A stretch of 56,472 nt of DNA from Herminiimonas sp. CN (GTDB taxonomy: Bacteria; Pseudomonadota; Gammaproteobacteria; Burkholderiales; Burkholderiaceae_D), in contig NZ_AVCC01000014.1 of assembly GCF_000622895.1 (NCBI RefSeq), positions 1 through 56,472 on the forward strand, given 5' to 3'. Positions within the stretch are counted from its first letter, which is position 1, and each line of letters starts with the position of its first letter. The notes beneath the pieces were generated by a model, which did no database searches, was not told the DNA's origin, and was given only the letters and a program-made list of their open reading frames with translations. This document shows, piece by piece, positions 9,667 through 19,728 of this stretch. The translations under genes were made by a program, and so were the position numbers.

Positions 9667-12342
9667 ATGAATATGCCAATCAATATGCATCCAAAAAGCG
9701 CACCTACATTTATTTTGTTCGGCTTGAAAACACTAAGCGCTGCTGTTGCTTCGGTCATATTGTCTTCCGCTGCGCATGCTGCCGGCCTGGGTAAGTTGAC
9801 GGTGTTGTCTTCGCTCGGGCAGCCGTTGCGGGCAGAAATCGAACTGTCATCCGCCGGCAAGGATGAAGCTGGATCCTTGGTCGCGAAATTGGCCCCGGTC
9901 GAGGCATTCCGGCAAGCCAAGATTGACTTCAATCCTGTTCTGTTGTCATTGCATTTCGCCGTTGAGCAACGGGGCGGGCGTCAAGTCATCAGCATGACTT
10001 CGACTCAACCGATCAATGAGCCGTTCGTTGACGTACTGCTGGAGCTGGGCGGCAGTAACAAGGGGCGTCTGATCCGGGAGTATACTTTTTTGCTGGATCC
10101 GGTCGATTTGCGCCTGAGTCAGAATACACAGGTAGTCGCGCCGGCAGAGGTGGTAGTCGCCGAGAGGGCCCAGGCAGCGCCGGCTCCGGCCGTGCCCCTG
10201 GAAGAAAGGGCTGCGCGCGTCAACCGTTCGGCGCCAAAAGAACGTTCGAAGCCGATTGCAGACGCAAAATCGACCAGCTATCAGGTCAGGAGCGGGGATA
10301 CGCTGACCCGGGTTGCAGCAAAATTCAAGCCGGAAGGCGTTTCGCTGGATCAGATGCTGGTTGCCTTGTACCGGGCCAATCCGAATGGATTTGCCGGTAA
10401 TAACATGAACCGGATGCGTGCCGGCTATGTGCTGTCTGTTCCGGACAGCACTACCGCAGGCAACGTTTCGGCAGCAGGCGCTGCCGTCGTCGTCGTGGCT
10501 CAAGCCGCCGATTTCAATGCGTATCGGAACCAGCTGGCCGGCAAGATTGCCGGAAACGCCGCAGAATCCCCGGCAACAGCAGTACAAAGTGCGGCAGGCA
10601 AGATCACGACCAAAGTCGAAGAAACGCAGGCAATTGTTGCTGAATCGAAAGATAAACTGAAGTTATCCAAGGCCGATGCCGCGACAGGCAGGGCCGCGGG
10701 TTTGGCTAACGCAACTGCGGCCATCGATGTGAATGGGGTTGCAACCGAAAAAGCGGCGGAAGAAGCCAATGCGCGCATCAAGAGCCTGGAGAAAAACGTA
10801 AGCGACTTGCAAAAGCTTCTCGAGGTCAAGAGTAAAGCGCTGACCGAACAGCAACTCCATGCGCAAACCGCCTCGATTGAACCACCCAGCCCACCGGGCG
10901 TCGCGTCACCAGCAACCGTTTCCAGTGTTGCAGCAAAAAACAAAGTGGCCGAAGCACCGCCGGCGCAGCCTGGTTTTTTCGACGAATTGCTGGATAATCC
11001 CCTGTTGTTGCCCGGCGCCGGAATTCTGGTAGCCATTCTGGGTGCCTTCGGCATCTACAGTAATCGCCGCAGAAAAAAACCGCACAACAAATTTGACGGC
11101 AGCACGCTGGCTGCCTCCAGTTTGCAAAGGAATTCACTGTTTGGCTCGACCGGCGGCCAGAGCGTGGATACCAACAATAGCGTATTCAACTCCAGTTTCT
11201 CGCCGTCAGCCAGTCAACTTGACGCCAATGAAGTCGACCCGGTTGCTGAGGCGGATGTCTATATTGCTTACGGGCGCGATGCCCAGGCTGAAGAAATTCT
11301 GAAGGAGGCGTTGCGGACACAGCCGGACCGCCATCCGGTTCGCCTGAAGTTGCTGGAAATCTATGCAAGTCGCAAGGATTTGCGTTCTTTTGAGATGCTC
11401 GCCAGCGAATTGTATGGGATGACGAGGGGGGAAACCGATGAGTGGCATCAGGCTGCCCGGCTTGGTGCTGCACTCGATCCGAATAATTCTTTATATGCAG
11501 GCGGTGCGCTGTCCGAAGAGGTCGCTGCCAAGGCCGTTGCATTGGGTACTCCCACCCTGCCTCTGGAAGAGCTTGATCCGGAGGCCCTCCTGACCAATTC
11601 GCAGTCACATGCCGGCGTTGATTCGGCGCTGTTTGCATTCGATACTGCCAAGTCGGTGATAGGGGAGCGGCTTGATTTGGCTGAATCGACTGATCCGGCT
11701 CCTGATGGTCTTGCCGAAGCGAGGAATTCGATTTTCAATGGGCTGGATTTTGATTTGGGCCAGATTGCCAACGCCACATCGGTATCCGACGTTGCCGCAA
11801 TCAGGAAATCCGATGCCGGCAGTATCGATTCTGCAACCGAAGCACTGGCTGAGCCGTCCATGCCGGAAATCGCTGAAGGTGTCGCGCCCGTTCCCTCCCT
11901 TCTCAAGTTCGATTTGGGCGAAGTCGATTTTGACTTCCTGGAAAGTCCGGCGATTGATAATGCAACGGCAGGTCAAGGCAACCATTCTCCCGTAGCAGAT
12001 GCGGCTCCTGCCGCATTGGCTGTACGGGAATCTGACGCTGAAGCCGGACTTGATGCGGATGATCCGGATATTGCGGGGCTGGAGTTCGATTTATCCGGAA
12101 TTGACCTGGAATTTAATCCGGCCCAGCAGTCGGGCGCAGCATCCCAGGTGGAATCAAACCCTGCGGCGCATTCCGATATGGTTTTCGGCGATGTTGGAAT
12201 GTCAACCAAACTCGACCTGGCAATTGCTTACCGGGAAATTGGCGACAAGGAGGGCGCGCGCGAATTGCTGGATGAAGTATTGAAAGACGGCTCGCTGGCG
12301 CAAATCGAAAAAGCCAAGTCTATGCTGGCGGAACTGGCCTGA
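9667..12342 (+). CDS. fimV: FimV/HubP-type polar hub protein with LysM domain
   Basis: Large inner-membrane protein of the FimV family, which in pseudomonads and vibrios organises the cell pole and supports type IV pilus assembly and twitching. A signal peptide ends near the [11 protein letters not shown] site. The conserved FimV N-terminal domain ([15 protein letters not shown] and about 120 residues) follows, then a LysM peptidoglycan-binding domain at about 203-265, a coiled segment around 350-400, and a single membrane helix at about 445-465 with basic stop-transfer residues. The cytoplasmic part is long and acidic, and a FimV C-terminal helical domain ([19 protein letters not shown]) covers about the last 50 residues. 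The exact start is uncertain: ATGs at 9667, 9673 and 9685 share the frame and none has a good ribosome site. Confidence 0.88.
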   Translation: MNMPINMHPKSAPTFILFGLKTLSAAVASVILSSAAHAAGLGKLTVLSSLGQPLRAEIELSSAGKDEAGSLVAKLAPVEAFRQAKIDFNPVLLSLHFAVEQRGGRQVISMTSTQPINEPFVDVLLELGGSNKGRLIREYTFLLDPVDLRLSQNTQVVAPAEVVVAERAQAAPAPAVPLEERAARVNRSAPKERSKPIADAKSTSYQVRSGDTLTRVAAKFKPEGVSLDQMLVALYRANPNGFAGNNMNRMRAGYVLSVPDSTTAGNVSAAGAAVVVVAQAADFNAYRNQLAGKIAGNAAESPATAVQSAAGKITTKVEETQAIVAESKDKLKLSKADAATGRAAGLANATAAIDVNGVATEKAAEEANARIKSLEKNVSDLQKLLEVKSKALTEQQLHAQTASIEPPSPPGVASPATVSSVAAKNKVAEAPPAQPGFFDELLDNPLLLPGAGILVAILGAFGIYSNRRRKKPHNKFDGSTLAASSLQRNSLFGSTGGQSVDTNNSVFNSSFSPSASQLDANEVDPVAEADVYIAYGRDAQAEEILKEALRTQPDRHPVRLKLLEIYASRKDLRSFEMLASELYGMTRGETDEWHQAARLGAALDPNNSLYAGGALSEEVAAKAVALGTPTLPLEELDPEALLTNSQSHAGVDSALFAFDTAKSVIGERLDLAESTDPAPDGLAEARNSIFNGLDFDLGQIANATSVSDVAAIRKSDAGSIDSATEALAEPSMPEIAEGVAPVPSLLKFDLGEVDFDFLESPAIDNATAGQGNHSPVADAAPAALAVRESDAEAGLDADDPDIAGLEFDLSGIDLEFNPAQQSGAASQVESNPAAHSDMVFGDVGMSTKLDLAIAYREIGDKEGARELLDEVLKDGSLAQIEKAKSMLAELA

Positions 12343-12359
12343 TTTTTATATTACGAAAG

Positions 12360-12396
12360 ACGGGCGCAGCGCTTGGCTGACGCCCGTTTTATTTTT
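12360..12396 (+). terminator. Intrinsic terminator after fimV
   Basis: ACGGGCG and CGCCCGT form a stem around a 14-base loop, followed by TTTTATTTTT. It starts 18 bases after the fimV stop and ends about 20 bases before the likely truA start, so truA should need readthrough or a promoter inside or just before this element. Confidence 0.8.
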
Positions 12397-12415
12397 GATA
12401 TTGGATGGATCTGAA

Positions 12416-13213
12416 TTGAAGCGCATTGCTCTCGGTATTCAGTACGACGGTTCGCCCTGGTCCGGCTGGCAAACCCAGCCGGATGGACGGACGGTTCAGG
12501 ATGTGCTGGAATCCGGACTCGGAGCATTCACACTGCGTGAGATCGCAACCGTGTGCGCCGGTCGTACCGATGCCGGTGTCCACGCAATGGAACAAGTGGT
12601 GCATTTCGATACCGACATAAACCGGGAAGCAGCTTCCTGGGTGCGCGGCGTGAACGCATTTTTACCGCCATCGATTGCAGTGCGCTGGGCATGCGAAGTC
12701 ACCCGCGACGCGGCGGACGCTTTTCATGCGCGCTTTGGCGCGATCGCGCGCACCTACCATTATGTTTTGTACAATCATCCGGTCCGATCTCCGCTGTTGT
12801 CCGGAAAGGTCGGCTGGGTATTTCGTCCGCTGGACGAAAACAGCATGCGTATTGCAGCCAGATCGCTGATTGGCGTACATGATTTCTCCGCCTTCCGGGC
12901 CGCGCAGTGTCAGGCAAAATCCCCGGTCAAGACAATGCATGACATCGATATCGTGCGCAAAGGCGATTTGGTCGTGATCACCTTGCGTGCCAATGCTTTT
13001 TTGCATCACATGGTTAGAAATATTATCGGATCCCTGATATTTGTCGGCAACGGCAAGAAGTCGCCCGACTGGCTAAAGGATGTGCTTGAAGGCCGCGACC
13101 GCAAGTATGCAGCGCCCACATTCATGCCCGATGGGCTGTATCTGGCGAAAATAGAATACGATCGAAAATGGCGATTGCCGCAGGAAGAATTGAATCTTTT
13201 CCCTTGTGGATGA
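12416..13213 (+). CDS. truA: tRNA pseudouridine(38-40) synthase TruA
   Basis: Converts uridines 38-40 of the tRNA anticodon arm to pseudouridine. The catalytic aspartate is Asp52 in [11 protein letters not shown]; other family blocks are [29 protein letters not shown] and the C-terminal [14 protein letters not shown]. No ATG is available near the conserved N-terminus. The best start is the TTG at 12416 ([12 protein letters not shown]), preceded by a GGATGGAT segment; TTG codons at 12401 and 12395 are alternatives, but the latter lies in the T-run of the fimV terminator. The resulting 265 residues fit the family. Confidence 0.92.
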   Translation: MKRIALGIQYDGSPWSGWQTQPDGRTVQDVLESGLGAFTLREIATVCAGRTDAGVHAMEQVVHFDTDINREAASWVRGVNAFLPPSIAVRWACEVTRDAADAFHARFGAIARTYHYVLYNHPVRSPLLSGKVGWVFRPLDENSMRIAARSLIGVHDFSAFRAAQCQAKSPVKTMHDIDIVRKGDLVVITLRANAFLHHMVRNIIGSLIFVGNGKKSPDWLKDVLEGRDRKYAAPTFMPDGLYLAKIEYDRKWRLPQEELNLFPCG

Positions 13214-13226
13214 GACTGCAAAACGG

Positions 13227-13250
13227 CTTGCATTTATTTAAACATGCAAG
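13227..13250 (+). terminator. Hairpin after truA
   Basis: CTTGCAT and ATGCAAG form a seven-pair stem with an A/T-rich ten-base loop, 13 bases after the truA stop. No T-run follows (GGGGTATG does), so it is a weak terminator at best and directly abuts repeat copy 3. Confidence 0.4.
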
Positions 13251-13251
13251 G

Positions 13252-13320
13252 GGTATGCGTTATGTCGTGTCTATATCCACTTGAATTCATCGACCATTAA
13301 AAAATACGGCACGCAGTATG
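13252..13320 (+). repeat. GTATG/ATAC intergenic repeat, copy 3
   Basis: GTATG at 13253, AATAC exactly 50 bases later at 13303 inside ATTAAAAAATAC, and GTATG another 13 bases on at 13316. The spacing is identical to copy 2, including the ATAC-N8-GTAT dyad, while the bases between the boxes are not conserved. Confidence 0.65.
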
Positions 13321-13526
13321 CCTTCAATGAAAAACCGTTGGATGAGCAAGGATTGCTGTGGATTGGAGCAGAATCGCCTGTCATTACGCTGCAAATACAG
13401 GCATCAACCGGCGCTTGGCGCCATTTTGTCAGAACCTGCTTCAAACTGGAGCGAGCAGGCGGATGCCACTTAGATACTGACTCCGCCCTGCACTATTTGC
13501 CGAATAAACGCATAATGCGTTTTTGA
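13281..13526 (+). other. Doubtful 81-codon open frame in the truA-dusA gap
   Basis: The gap between truA and dusA is 339 bases. It holds the hairpin, repeat copy 3, this open frame and a small terminator-like hairpin. The frame has only a TTG start, no ribosome site, no recognisable domain, begins inside repeat copy 3 and ends inside the 13506-13524 hairpin. I lean towards non-coding leader sequence for dusA, but a lineage-specific small protein cannot be excluded. Confidence 0.2.
13506..13524 (+). terminator. Small terminator-like hairpin before dusA
   Basis: AAACGCA and TGCGTTT pair around a three-base loop and run into TTTT. It lies 29 bases before the dusA start, so it would end transcripts coming from truA or act as an attenuator for dusA. 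Confidence 0.45.
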
Positions 13527-13552
13527 TATTTATGAAATTTGCAGGACCAAAC

Positions 13553-14545
13553 ATGCAGCGCAGCAGAAGAGTTTCCGTAGCACCGATGATGGACTGGACC
13601 GACAGGCATTGCCGATCATTTCATAGAAAAATTACGCGCCACACCTGGCTGTATACGGAAATGGTGACTACCGGAGCACTCCTGCACGGGGATGTTGCGC
13701 GACATCTGGATTTCAGCCAGGAAGAGCATCCGGTTGCATTGCAGCTAGGTGGAAGCGACCCGGGCGATTTGGCTAAAAGTGCAAAGCTGGGCGAGTCGTG
13801 GGGCTACGATGAAATCAACCTGAATTGCGGCTGCCCGTCGGAGCGCGTGCAAAAAGGCGCTTTCGGCGCCTGCTTGATGTTAGAGGCGAATCTGGTGGCC
13901 GATTGCGTAAAGGCGATGCGCGATGCCGTGGCGATTGACATCACCGTGAAACACCGGATCGGCGTGGATCAGGTGCAGTCATACGATTTTGTGCGCGATT
14001 TTGTCGGGACCGTGGCGCAGGCTGGGTGCGCGACCTTCATAGTCCATGCCCGCAATGCGATCCTGAAGGGGTTGAGCCCAAAGCAGAATCGCGAGATTCC
14101 GCCATTAAAGTACGAATTCGCCTACCAATTGAAGCGCGATTTTCCGCAACTCGAAATTCTTCTCAATGGCGGCGTCAAAACATCCGATGAAATCGACGAC
14201 CATCTCCGGCACCTCGATGGCGTGATGCTGGGGCGCGAGGCGTATCACAATCCTTACCTGATGGCGGATTTTGACGTACGCTACTATGGCGACGGTGCTC
14301 CGATCAAAACCCGTGCCGAGGTGCTGGAGGCAATGGTTCCATATGTCAGGAATCAACTTGCGCGTTACGGACAGAATGCCGGAGGCGGGGTGCGGCTTAA
14401 TAGCATTACACGGCATCTGCTTGGCTTGATGGCGGGAATGCCTGGCGCGCGCGGGTTTCGGCAATTGCTTTCAGACTCGGAGCAGTTGGCGGCCAACGAT
14501 CCCGCATTGTTGATAAGAGCGTTGGAGAAGATCCGGGTGTCGTAA
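13553..14545 (+). CDS. dusA: tRNA-dihydrouridine(20/20a) synthase DusA
   Basis: FMN-dependent enzyme that reduces uridines 20 and 20a in the tRNA D-loop. The N-terminus RVSVAPMMDWTDRHCR is the DusA form of the flavin-binding start; the catalytic cysteine lies in NLNCGCPSERVQKGAFGACLM, a DusA-specific block; HARNAILKGLSPKQNREIPPL and NGGVKTSDEI are phosphate/flavin contacts of the TIM barrel. The ATG at 13553 was chosen because AGGA stands six bases ahead; upstream ATGs at 13532 and nearby lack one. 330 residues, normal length. Confidence 0.94.
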   Translation: MQRSRRVSVAPMMDWTDRHCRSFHRKITRHTWLYTEMVTTGALLHGDVARHLDFSQEEHPVALQLGGSDPGDLAKSAKLGESWGYDEINLNCGCPSERVQKGAFGACLMLEANLVADCVKAMRDAVAIDITVKHRIGVDQVQSYDFVRDFVGTVAQAGCATFIVHARNAILKGLSPKQNREIPPLKYEFAYQLKRDFPQLEILLNGGVKTSDEIDDHLRHLDGVMLGREAYHNPYLMADFDVRYYGDGAPIKTRAEVLEAMVPYVRNQLARYGQNAGGGVRLNSITRHLLGLMAGMPGARGFRQLLSDSEQLAANDPALLIRALEKIRVS

Positions 14546-14946
14546 ATAGGTATATCTGTTATGTTGATTTATAAATTTGCTGATTTGCACTGGCGCGCAA
14601 CTAGTGCGCTGATTCTATTTGCCGCAGCCGGGGATTTCGGGCGGCAAGACTTTTCTGATATAATTCGCCGATTGCAGTTATAATTTCCGAAGTTTAAGCA
14701 GGCGCTAGTTAATCTCATATTGGGTTGGCAGGCGGATTCTGTCTCATAGGCAGAGGCAAAACAAGTTCGATGGCAGTATCAGCAATGCCATAGCGGTTTA
14801 GCCGCGCAACTCTTTCAAATCGTTATTCATTTCAAATTCGGCAACGTGTTTGCTGGAAACTGGTACCAACAAAATATCTGGCTGGTCGGCGTTTTGAAAA
14901 ATCGTCGTCAAATACAATCTCGCAATAGTCGCTTAAGATTCTGCAC
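14546..14946 (+). other. 401-base gap between dusA and scpB with promoter and long leader
   Basis: No convincing open frame or tRNA was found. Contents seen: a stem TTGCCGC/GCGGCAA at 14619-14647 that may end the dusA transcript, an extended -10 promoter at 14656-14664, a second TATAAT at 14679-14684, then about 270 bases of leader before scpB with short stems such as GCGG/CCGC near 14800. Whether the leader regulates anything cannot be told from one sequence. Confidence 0.5.
14656..14664 (+). promoter_or_regulatory. Extended -10 promoter candidate for scpB-rluB
   Basis: TGATATAAT, a perfect -10 hexamer with the extended TGn element. The -35 region (TTCGGG) is poor, as is common with extended -10 promoters. 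Transcription would start near 14671, leaving a leader of about 275 bases. Confidence 0.5.
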
Positions 14947-15699
14947 ATGAATACTCCAGAGGCTAAAAAAGTCCTCGAAACAGCCTTGTTGTGCGCGCAC
15001 GAACCCTTGTCAGTTCATGATATGAGGAAATTATTCGGTGGCGGCGAGGATGCGTTGGGTAGTGAAGATATTAATTCGATTCTCGAAGAGTTGTGCGCAG
15101 ACTGGCTGGGCAAGGGTATAGAAATGGTTTTTTTATCGTCCGGTTGGCGCGTTCAAAGTAAACCGGAGATGAAGGCGTACTTGGATCGCTTGAATCCGGA
15201 GAAGCCACAGCGCTATTCGAGAGCGACCATGGAAACCCTGGCAATCATTGCCTATCGGCAGCCGGTGACGCGGGGCGACATAGAGGAGATACGTGGTGTT
15301 GCCGTTAATTCGCAAACGATAAAGTTGCTGGAGGAGCGGGGATGGATCGATGTCGTCGGGTATCGCGATGTTCCGGGGCGCCCGGCTTTGCTTGCCACTA
15401 CCAAGCAGTTTTTGAGTGATCTCGGCTTAGTTTCTCTGGATAAGCTGCCGCAACTGCAGCAGGCATCGAAAATCGAAATGCAGGGTGAGACCTTGCAGCA
15501 AATGCAAGCGATGGAGGCGGATCTTCAACTTGCCGCAGGTTTGGCAGAGGTCAGTGCTGGCTCTGCTCATGTAGAGCCAGACAGCAGCATCGGCGATGTC
15601 ACTCCATATTCTGCACAAGGCCAGGAGCCCGATGTGCACATTCCCGCTTCACAAATTGAGGCCGTTTCTTCATCTATATGCGGCGGAATCAGTGATTGA
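14947..15699 (+). CDS. scpB: Segregation and condensation protein B (ScpB)
   Basis: Subunit of the SMC-ScpA-ScpB condensin-like complex for chromosome organisation; binds the kleisin ScpA. Two winged-helix domains are visible: residues about 5-80 ([24 protein letters not shown]) and 85-165, containing the family hallmark [26 protein letters not shown] and [26 protein letters not shown]. The last 80 residues are a Gln/Ser-rich tail beyond the conserved core. scpA is not adjacent here. It precedes rluB by 34 bases, an arrangement found in many bacteria, so the two are likely co-transcribed. Confidence 0.9.
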   Translation: MNTPEAKKVLETALLCAHEPLSVHDMRKLFGGGEDALGSEDINSILEELCADWLGKGIEMVFLSSGWRVQSKPEMKAYLDRLNPEKPQRYSRATMETLAIIAYRQPVTRGDIEEIRGVAVNSQTIKLLEERGWIDVVGYRDVPGRPALLATTKQFLSDLGLVSLDKLPQLQQASKIEMQGETLQQMQAMEADLQLAAGLAEVSAGSAHVEPDSSIGDVTPYSAQGQEPDVHIPASQIEAVSSSICGGISD

Positions 15700-15733
15700 C
15701 GCGAATGCGAACAGTAATATCACGAAATAAACA

Positions 15734-17341
15734 ATGAACACGTCCAATCCAAATAATCCTCCGCTGGAAAGCTCCGATACACCTGCTCAAGGTGATAAGG
15801 TGGTACCAGAAAAAAACAACCGTGTGCGCACGCGGAAAAAAACGACCGACATAAAACCAATGGGCGCAGAGGTTGAAGTGCCGCCGGTCAAGCGTGCAGC
15901 GCGCGCCCCGCGCACTCCGCGGAAAACAGAGCCGACTTTACTTCCATCGCAACTGGCTGGTCAGGCTGCGCCCGCAGTTGCCCCTGTGCAGGAAAATTCT
16001 GCTGCTGAACCGCTAGTTGCCACGGCGCCGGCAGCAATCGCGCCGGTACAGGACTCATCACGGCAGGAGCGAGACGGTCGCGGGAACGGCATTCGGCAAA
16101 AGAGGCAGGGTCAGTCCGGGCGCGTTGCATCAAAATCGCCCAATGCCCGGGGGAATGGCAAGGCATCACAAACGCGCTCAAAGTCAGTTGATGCTGATGC
16201 ACTCTTTTCGTTTGTTACTTCCGAAGCGTTCGATCATAGCCAGACCGATGGTACTGAAAGCAATTCACGTCAGGCTAACCGTACCGCACAGCCGAAAAAC
16301 GTCAGGCGTGATCTGACTGCGGACGATGACGCCCCCAAGTTGCATAAAGTCTTGGCCGAGGTGGGGCTCGGCTCGCGTCGCGACATGGAGGATCTGATTA
16401 TATCGGGACGTGTCTCCGTCAACGGCGAGCCTGCCCATATCGGGCAGCGAATTTTGCCGACGGATATTGTGCGCATCAATGGCAAGCAGATTCAGCGAAA
16501 AGTCAGCAAACGCCCTCCCAGGGTGCTGGTGTATCACAAGCCTGCAGGCGAAATTGTCAGTCATAACGATCCGGATGGGCGGCCGTCAGTCTTTGACCGC
16601 TTGCCGAGCATGAAGGCGGGGAAATGGCTGGCGGTCGGTCGCCTGGATTTCAATACGGAAGGCTTGTTGTTGTTTACAACGTCCGGAGATCTTGCCAATC
16701 GCCTCATGCATCCTCGTTATGGCATTGACCGCGAGTATGCGGTTCGAACTCTAGGTGAACTGGAGGAGGGCATGCGCCAGAAACTGCTGAGCGGGGTCGA
16801 GTTGGGGGACGGCATGGCGCAGTTTTCCAAAATTGCCGATGGCGGCGGTGAGGGCATTAACAAATGGTACCGGGTCATTATCGGTGAAGGTAGGAACCGC
16901 GAGGTGCGGCGCATGTTCGAAGCGATCGGATTAACCGTGTCGCGCCTGATCCGTACCCGGTACGGCTCGATGACCCTTCCACCTAACCTGAAGCGTGGCC
17001 GCTGGGAGGAAATGGAGGAAAATACGGTGCGAGAATTGTTGGGATTGTGCGGCCTAGATAAAATTGCCGCCAAAAGTCGCGGCGGTGAATCTGTGGGGTA
17101 TGGCGAAAATCGGGATCGCAAAAATGTTGGTGACCGTAAAAAGAATCCGAATTCGAATTTCAAAAAGCAGGGGCAGGGCTTTGAGCTGGCAAAAACTCAG
17201 CCGGCCAGAAACCGCCAGCCTGACCCGCTCCAGACCACGTTTGGTTATGCCGGCATGGGGCAGCCGCGGCGTAATCCTGGACGCCAGTCATATGGGGCGA
17301 ATCCTCAGCAAGTGGCTCCTCGCCGACGCAATAAGGCGTAA
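15734..17341 (+). CDS. rluB: 23S rRNA pseudouridine(2605) synthase RluB with long basic tails
   Basis: Modifies the peptidyl-transferase region of 23S rRNA. The core has an S4 RNA-binding domain at about 200-250 ([21 protein letters not shown]) and the RsuA/RluB-type catalytic domain at about 265-440, with the catalytic Asp305 in [11 protein letters not shown] and the later block [17 protein letters not shown]. The 535 residues are far longer than the roughly 290 of E. coli RluB: about 200 residues at the N-terminus and 100 at the C-terminus are low-complexity Lys/Arg/Gln/Pro/Ala-rich extensions, presumably disordered RNA-binding tails. Such tails are, from memory, common in betaproteobacterial RluB. 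Confidence 0.9.
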   Translation: MNTSNPNNPPLESSDTPAQGDKVVPEKNNRVRTRKKTTDIKPMGAEVEVPPVKRAARAPRTPRKTEPTLLPSQLAGQAAPAVAPVQENSAAEPLVATAPAAIAPVQDSSRQERDGRGNGIRQKRQGQSGRVASKSPNARGNGKASQTRSKSVDADALFSFVTSEAFDHSQTDGTESNSRQANRTAQPKNVRRDLTADDDAPKLHKVLAEVGLGSRRDMEDLIISGRVSVNGEPAHIGQRILPTDIVRINGKQIQRKVSKRPPRVLVYHKPAGEIVSHNDPDGRPSVFDRLPSMKAGKWLAVGRLDFNTEGLLLFTTSGDLANRLMHPRYGIDREYAVRTLGELEEGMRQKLLSGVELGDGMAQFSKIADGGGEGINKWYRVIIGEGRNREVRRMFEAIGLTVSRLIRTRYGSMTLPPNLKRGRWEEMEENTVRELLGLCGLDKIAAKSRGGESVGYGENRDRKNVGDRKKNPNSNFKKQGQGFELAKTQPARNRQPDPLQTTFGYAGMGQPRRNPGRQSYGANPQQVAPRRRNKA

Positions 17342-17442
17342 TTCCACGAGTTGAATTGGTCCAGGGGAATTATTTCTTGAAATTCCCTGCGTTTTCATGA
17401 TAATACGTACACCGCCCCTCGGATGCGGGAAGATTTTTTACA

Positions 17443-17471
17443 TTGCGGCATGCGGGGCAGTCGTATATAAT
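17443..17471 (+). promoter_or_regulatory. Sigma-70 promoter for the rimP-nusA-infB operon
   Basis: -35 TTGCGG at 17443-17448, a 17-base spacer, and a perfect -10 TATAAT at 17466-17471. The predicted start near 17478 gives a leader of about 157 bases that contains the terminator at 17540-17564. Confidence 0.7.
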
Positions 17472-17539
17472 GCGCTAACTTGAAAAGTCGCTCTGAATTC
17501 ATTGTTGGCTCACAGTTTGGCTTGGCGTGTAAATAAAAG

Positions 17540-17564
17540 ATGGGCAGAGGCCCATTTTTTTTTT
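17540..17564 (+). terminator. Attenuator-like terminator in the rimP-nusA leader
   Basis: ATGGGC and GCCCAT pair across a four-base loop (AGAG), and ten T residues follow without a break. It lies downstream of the operon promoter and 70 bases before the rimP start, so it must be read through for rimP, nusA and infB to be expressed. This could give NusA-sensitive feedback. Confidence 0.75.
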
Positions 17565-17634
17565 GCTGAATGGTTTTCGAATCCAGTGGGCGCTGTTGTG
17601 GCGTGGCAGGGTTGGCTTATGTACGGAGAATGTT

Positions 17635-18123
17635 TTGCGTTTGCTGGATTTAATTGAAAAAACAGTTGTCGGTATGGGCTATGAGCTTGTCGATTTCGAG
17701 CAGGCGGAGCGTGGCCTATTGCGCGTGTATATTGATTTCGTGCCGGAAGATGCTGAAAAAGGCCTCACCATTACAGTTGAAGATTGTGAAAAGGTGAGTC
17801 ACCAGTTGACGCATGTATTGACGGTCGAGAATGTCAATTATTCTCGACTTGAAATTTCATCGCCGGGACTGGATCGTCCGTTGAAGAAATTTTCTGATTA
17901 TGTGCGATTCACGGGGCAGGAGGTGCAGGTCAAATTGCGCTTGCCAATGCCGGGGGCGTCGAATCGCAAGACGTTTCAAGGCATTCTTCATGAACCTCTG
18001 GGTGAGGTGTTGAGGTTGGAGTTTGAAGGAAATGATGGGATGGCGATGCTGGATTTTACGCTCGCTGACGTAGATAAGGCACGATTGGTGCCGAAAGTGG
18101 ATTTTAGGAGCCGCAAAGCATGA
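17635..18123 (+). CDS. rimP: Ribosome maturation factor RimP
   Basis: Needed for assembly of the 30S ribosomal subunit. Conserved blocks are [37 protein letters not shown], the hallmark [14 protein letters not shown], and a C-terminal Sm-like barrel ([12 protein letters not shown]). The open frame extends back to 17563, but those codons lie in the terminator T-run and give a non-family N-terminus. The TTG at 17635, with GGAGAA four bases ahead, gives a 162-residue protein of standard length, so I prefer it. Its stop overlaps the nusA ATG (ATGA). Confidence 0.9.
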   Translation: MRLLDLIEKTVVGMGYELVDFEQAERGLLRVYIDFVPEDAEKGLTITVEDCEKVSHQLTHVLTVENVNYSRLEISSPGLDRPLKKFSDYVRFTGQEVQVKLRLPMPGASNRKTFQGILHEPLGEVLRLEFEGNDGMAMLDFTLADVDKARLVPKVDFRSRKA

Positions 18124-19679
18124 GTCGAGAAGTTTTATTATTGGTTGATGCGTTAGCGCGTGAGAAAAATGTCGATAAGGATGTGGTTTTTGGTGCGCTT
18201 GAGCATGCACTGGCACAGGCGACGAAGAAGCGATATGACGGTGATGTCGATATTCGTGTGAATATCGATCGTGAAACAGGCCAATTCGAATCCTTCCGTC
18301 GCTGGCATGTTGTGCCTGATGAGGCTGGTTTGCAATTGCCGGATCAGGAAGTTTTGCATTTTGAGGCAAAGGAGCAGATTGCCGACATCGAAGTTGACGA
18401 TTACATAGAAGAGCCAATTGAGTCAGTCGATTTCGGACGCCGTTTTGCGCAAGACACAAAGCAAGTTGTATTGCAGCGTATTCGTGATGCGGAGCGCGAG
18501 CAGATTCTGGTGGATTTCCTTGAGCGCGGCGATTCGCTGGTTACCGGCACCATCAAGCGCCTGGAGCGCGGGGATGCAATTGTCGAGTCTGGTAAGATTG
18601 AGGCTCGCCTGCCTCGGGATCAAATGATCCCCAAGGAAAATCTGCGGATCGGTGATCGTGTGCGCGCCTATATCCTGAGAATAGATCGCAATGTTCGTGG
18701 GCCGCAGGTAATTCTTTCGCGTACGGCGCCGGAATTCATCATGAAATTGTTTGAACTTGAGGTTCCTGAGATAGAGCAGGGCAGCCTTGAAGTAAAGTCG
18801 GCTGCTCGCGACCCTGGGGTGCGGGCGAAAATTGCCGTGTTTACCAATGATAAGCGCATCGATCCAATCGGTACCTGTGTGGGTATGCGCGGCTCGCGCG
18901 TGCAGGCGGTGACTGGCGAGTTGGGTGGTGAGCGTGTGGATATCGTGCTGTGGTCAGAGGACCCTGCGCAATTCGTGATTGGCGCGCTGGCGCCGGCGAA
19001 TGTGCTGTCGATTGTAGTGGACGAAGAAAAGCACGCAATGGACGTCGTGGTTGATGAGGAGAATTTGGCTATTGCAATTGGTCGCAGTGGGCAAAATGTG
19101 CGTCTGGCCTCGGAGTTGACGGGCTGGAAAATCAATATCATGACGGCAGAGGAATCGGCTGATAAATCAGCGTTGGAAACCGCCGCAATACGCTTGATTT
19201 TCATGGATAAGCTGGATGTCGACCAGGAGGTCGCCGATATCCTGGTCGAGGAAGGCTTCACCAGCCTCGAAGAAGTTGCTTATGTGCCGATTAGCGAAAT
19301 GCTTGAGATCGAATCTTTCGATCAGGAAACGGTGAATGAATTGCGTACCCGGGCCCGAGACGCGCTGGTATCCGAGGCGATTGCCTCGGAAGAGGGTCTT
19401 GATGGCATGGAGGAAGGTCTTGTAAATCTTGATGGCATGGACCGCATCACCGCTGGCAAGCTGGGCTTGGCGAAGGTCAAGACAATCCGAGCATTTGCCG
19501 GCCTGGCGTACGATGAATTCGGTGCAATTCTGGCATTGCCGGCAGACCGTGCGCGACAATTGATCGAAAATGAATTTGAAGATGTGACGGATGATGAAAT
19601 GAAGCTCATCGATGCCAAGTACGATGAACGCGCCAAGGCACTGCAAACCAAGGCTTGGAGCCTGGTTGATGTCAAGTGA
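18120..19679 (+). CDS. nusA: Transcription termination/antitermination protein NusA
   Basis: RNA polymerase-bound factor acting in pausing, intrinsic termination and antitermination. Domains in order: N-terminal polymerase-binding domain (about 1-125), S1 domain (about 133-200, [17 protein letters not shown]), KH1 ([15 protein letters not shown] near 251), KH2 ([18 protein letters not shown] near 318), and two C-terminal acidic helix-hairpin-helix repeats ([14 protein letters not shown] near 380; [14 protein letters not shown] near 430), as in E. coli-type NusA. 519 residues. It is coupled to rimP by an ATGA overlap and followed by infB after 49 bases. Confidence 0.97.
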   Translation: MSREVLLLVDALAREKNVDKDVVFGALEHALAQATKKRYDGDVDIRVNIDRETGQFESFRRWHVVPDEAGLQLPDQEVLHFEAKEQIADIEVDDYIEEPIESVDFGRRFAQDTKQVVLQRIRDAEREQILVDFLERGDSLVTGTIKRLERGDAIVESGKIEARLPRDQMIPKENLRIGDRVRAYILRIDRNVRGPQVILSRTAPEFIMKLFELEVPEIEQGSLEVKSAARDPGVRAKIAVFTNDKRIDPIGTCVGMRGSRVQAVTGELGGERVDIVLWSEDPAQFVIGALAPANVLSIVVDEEKHAMDVVVDEENLAIAIGRSGQNVRLASELTGWKINIMTAEESADKSALETAAIRLIFMDKLDVDQEVADILVEEGFTSLEEVAYVPISEMLEIESFDQETVNELRTRARDALVSEAIASEEGLDGMEEGLVNLDGMDRITAGKLGLAKVKTIRAFAGLAYDEFGAILALPADRARQLIENEFEDVTDDEMKLIDAKYDERAKALQTKAWSLVDVK

Positions 19680-19728
19680 TTTGAGCGTTTCATTATTATC
19701 TGTCGAGCAACATAGAAAAGAGGACTGA

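Noticed and set aside
14546..14946. Possible tRNA or structured RNA in the scpB leader (a GTTCGAT near 14765)
   Set aside because: I could not fold a cloverleaf with acceptor and anticodon arms around it; left as an unassigned leader.
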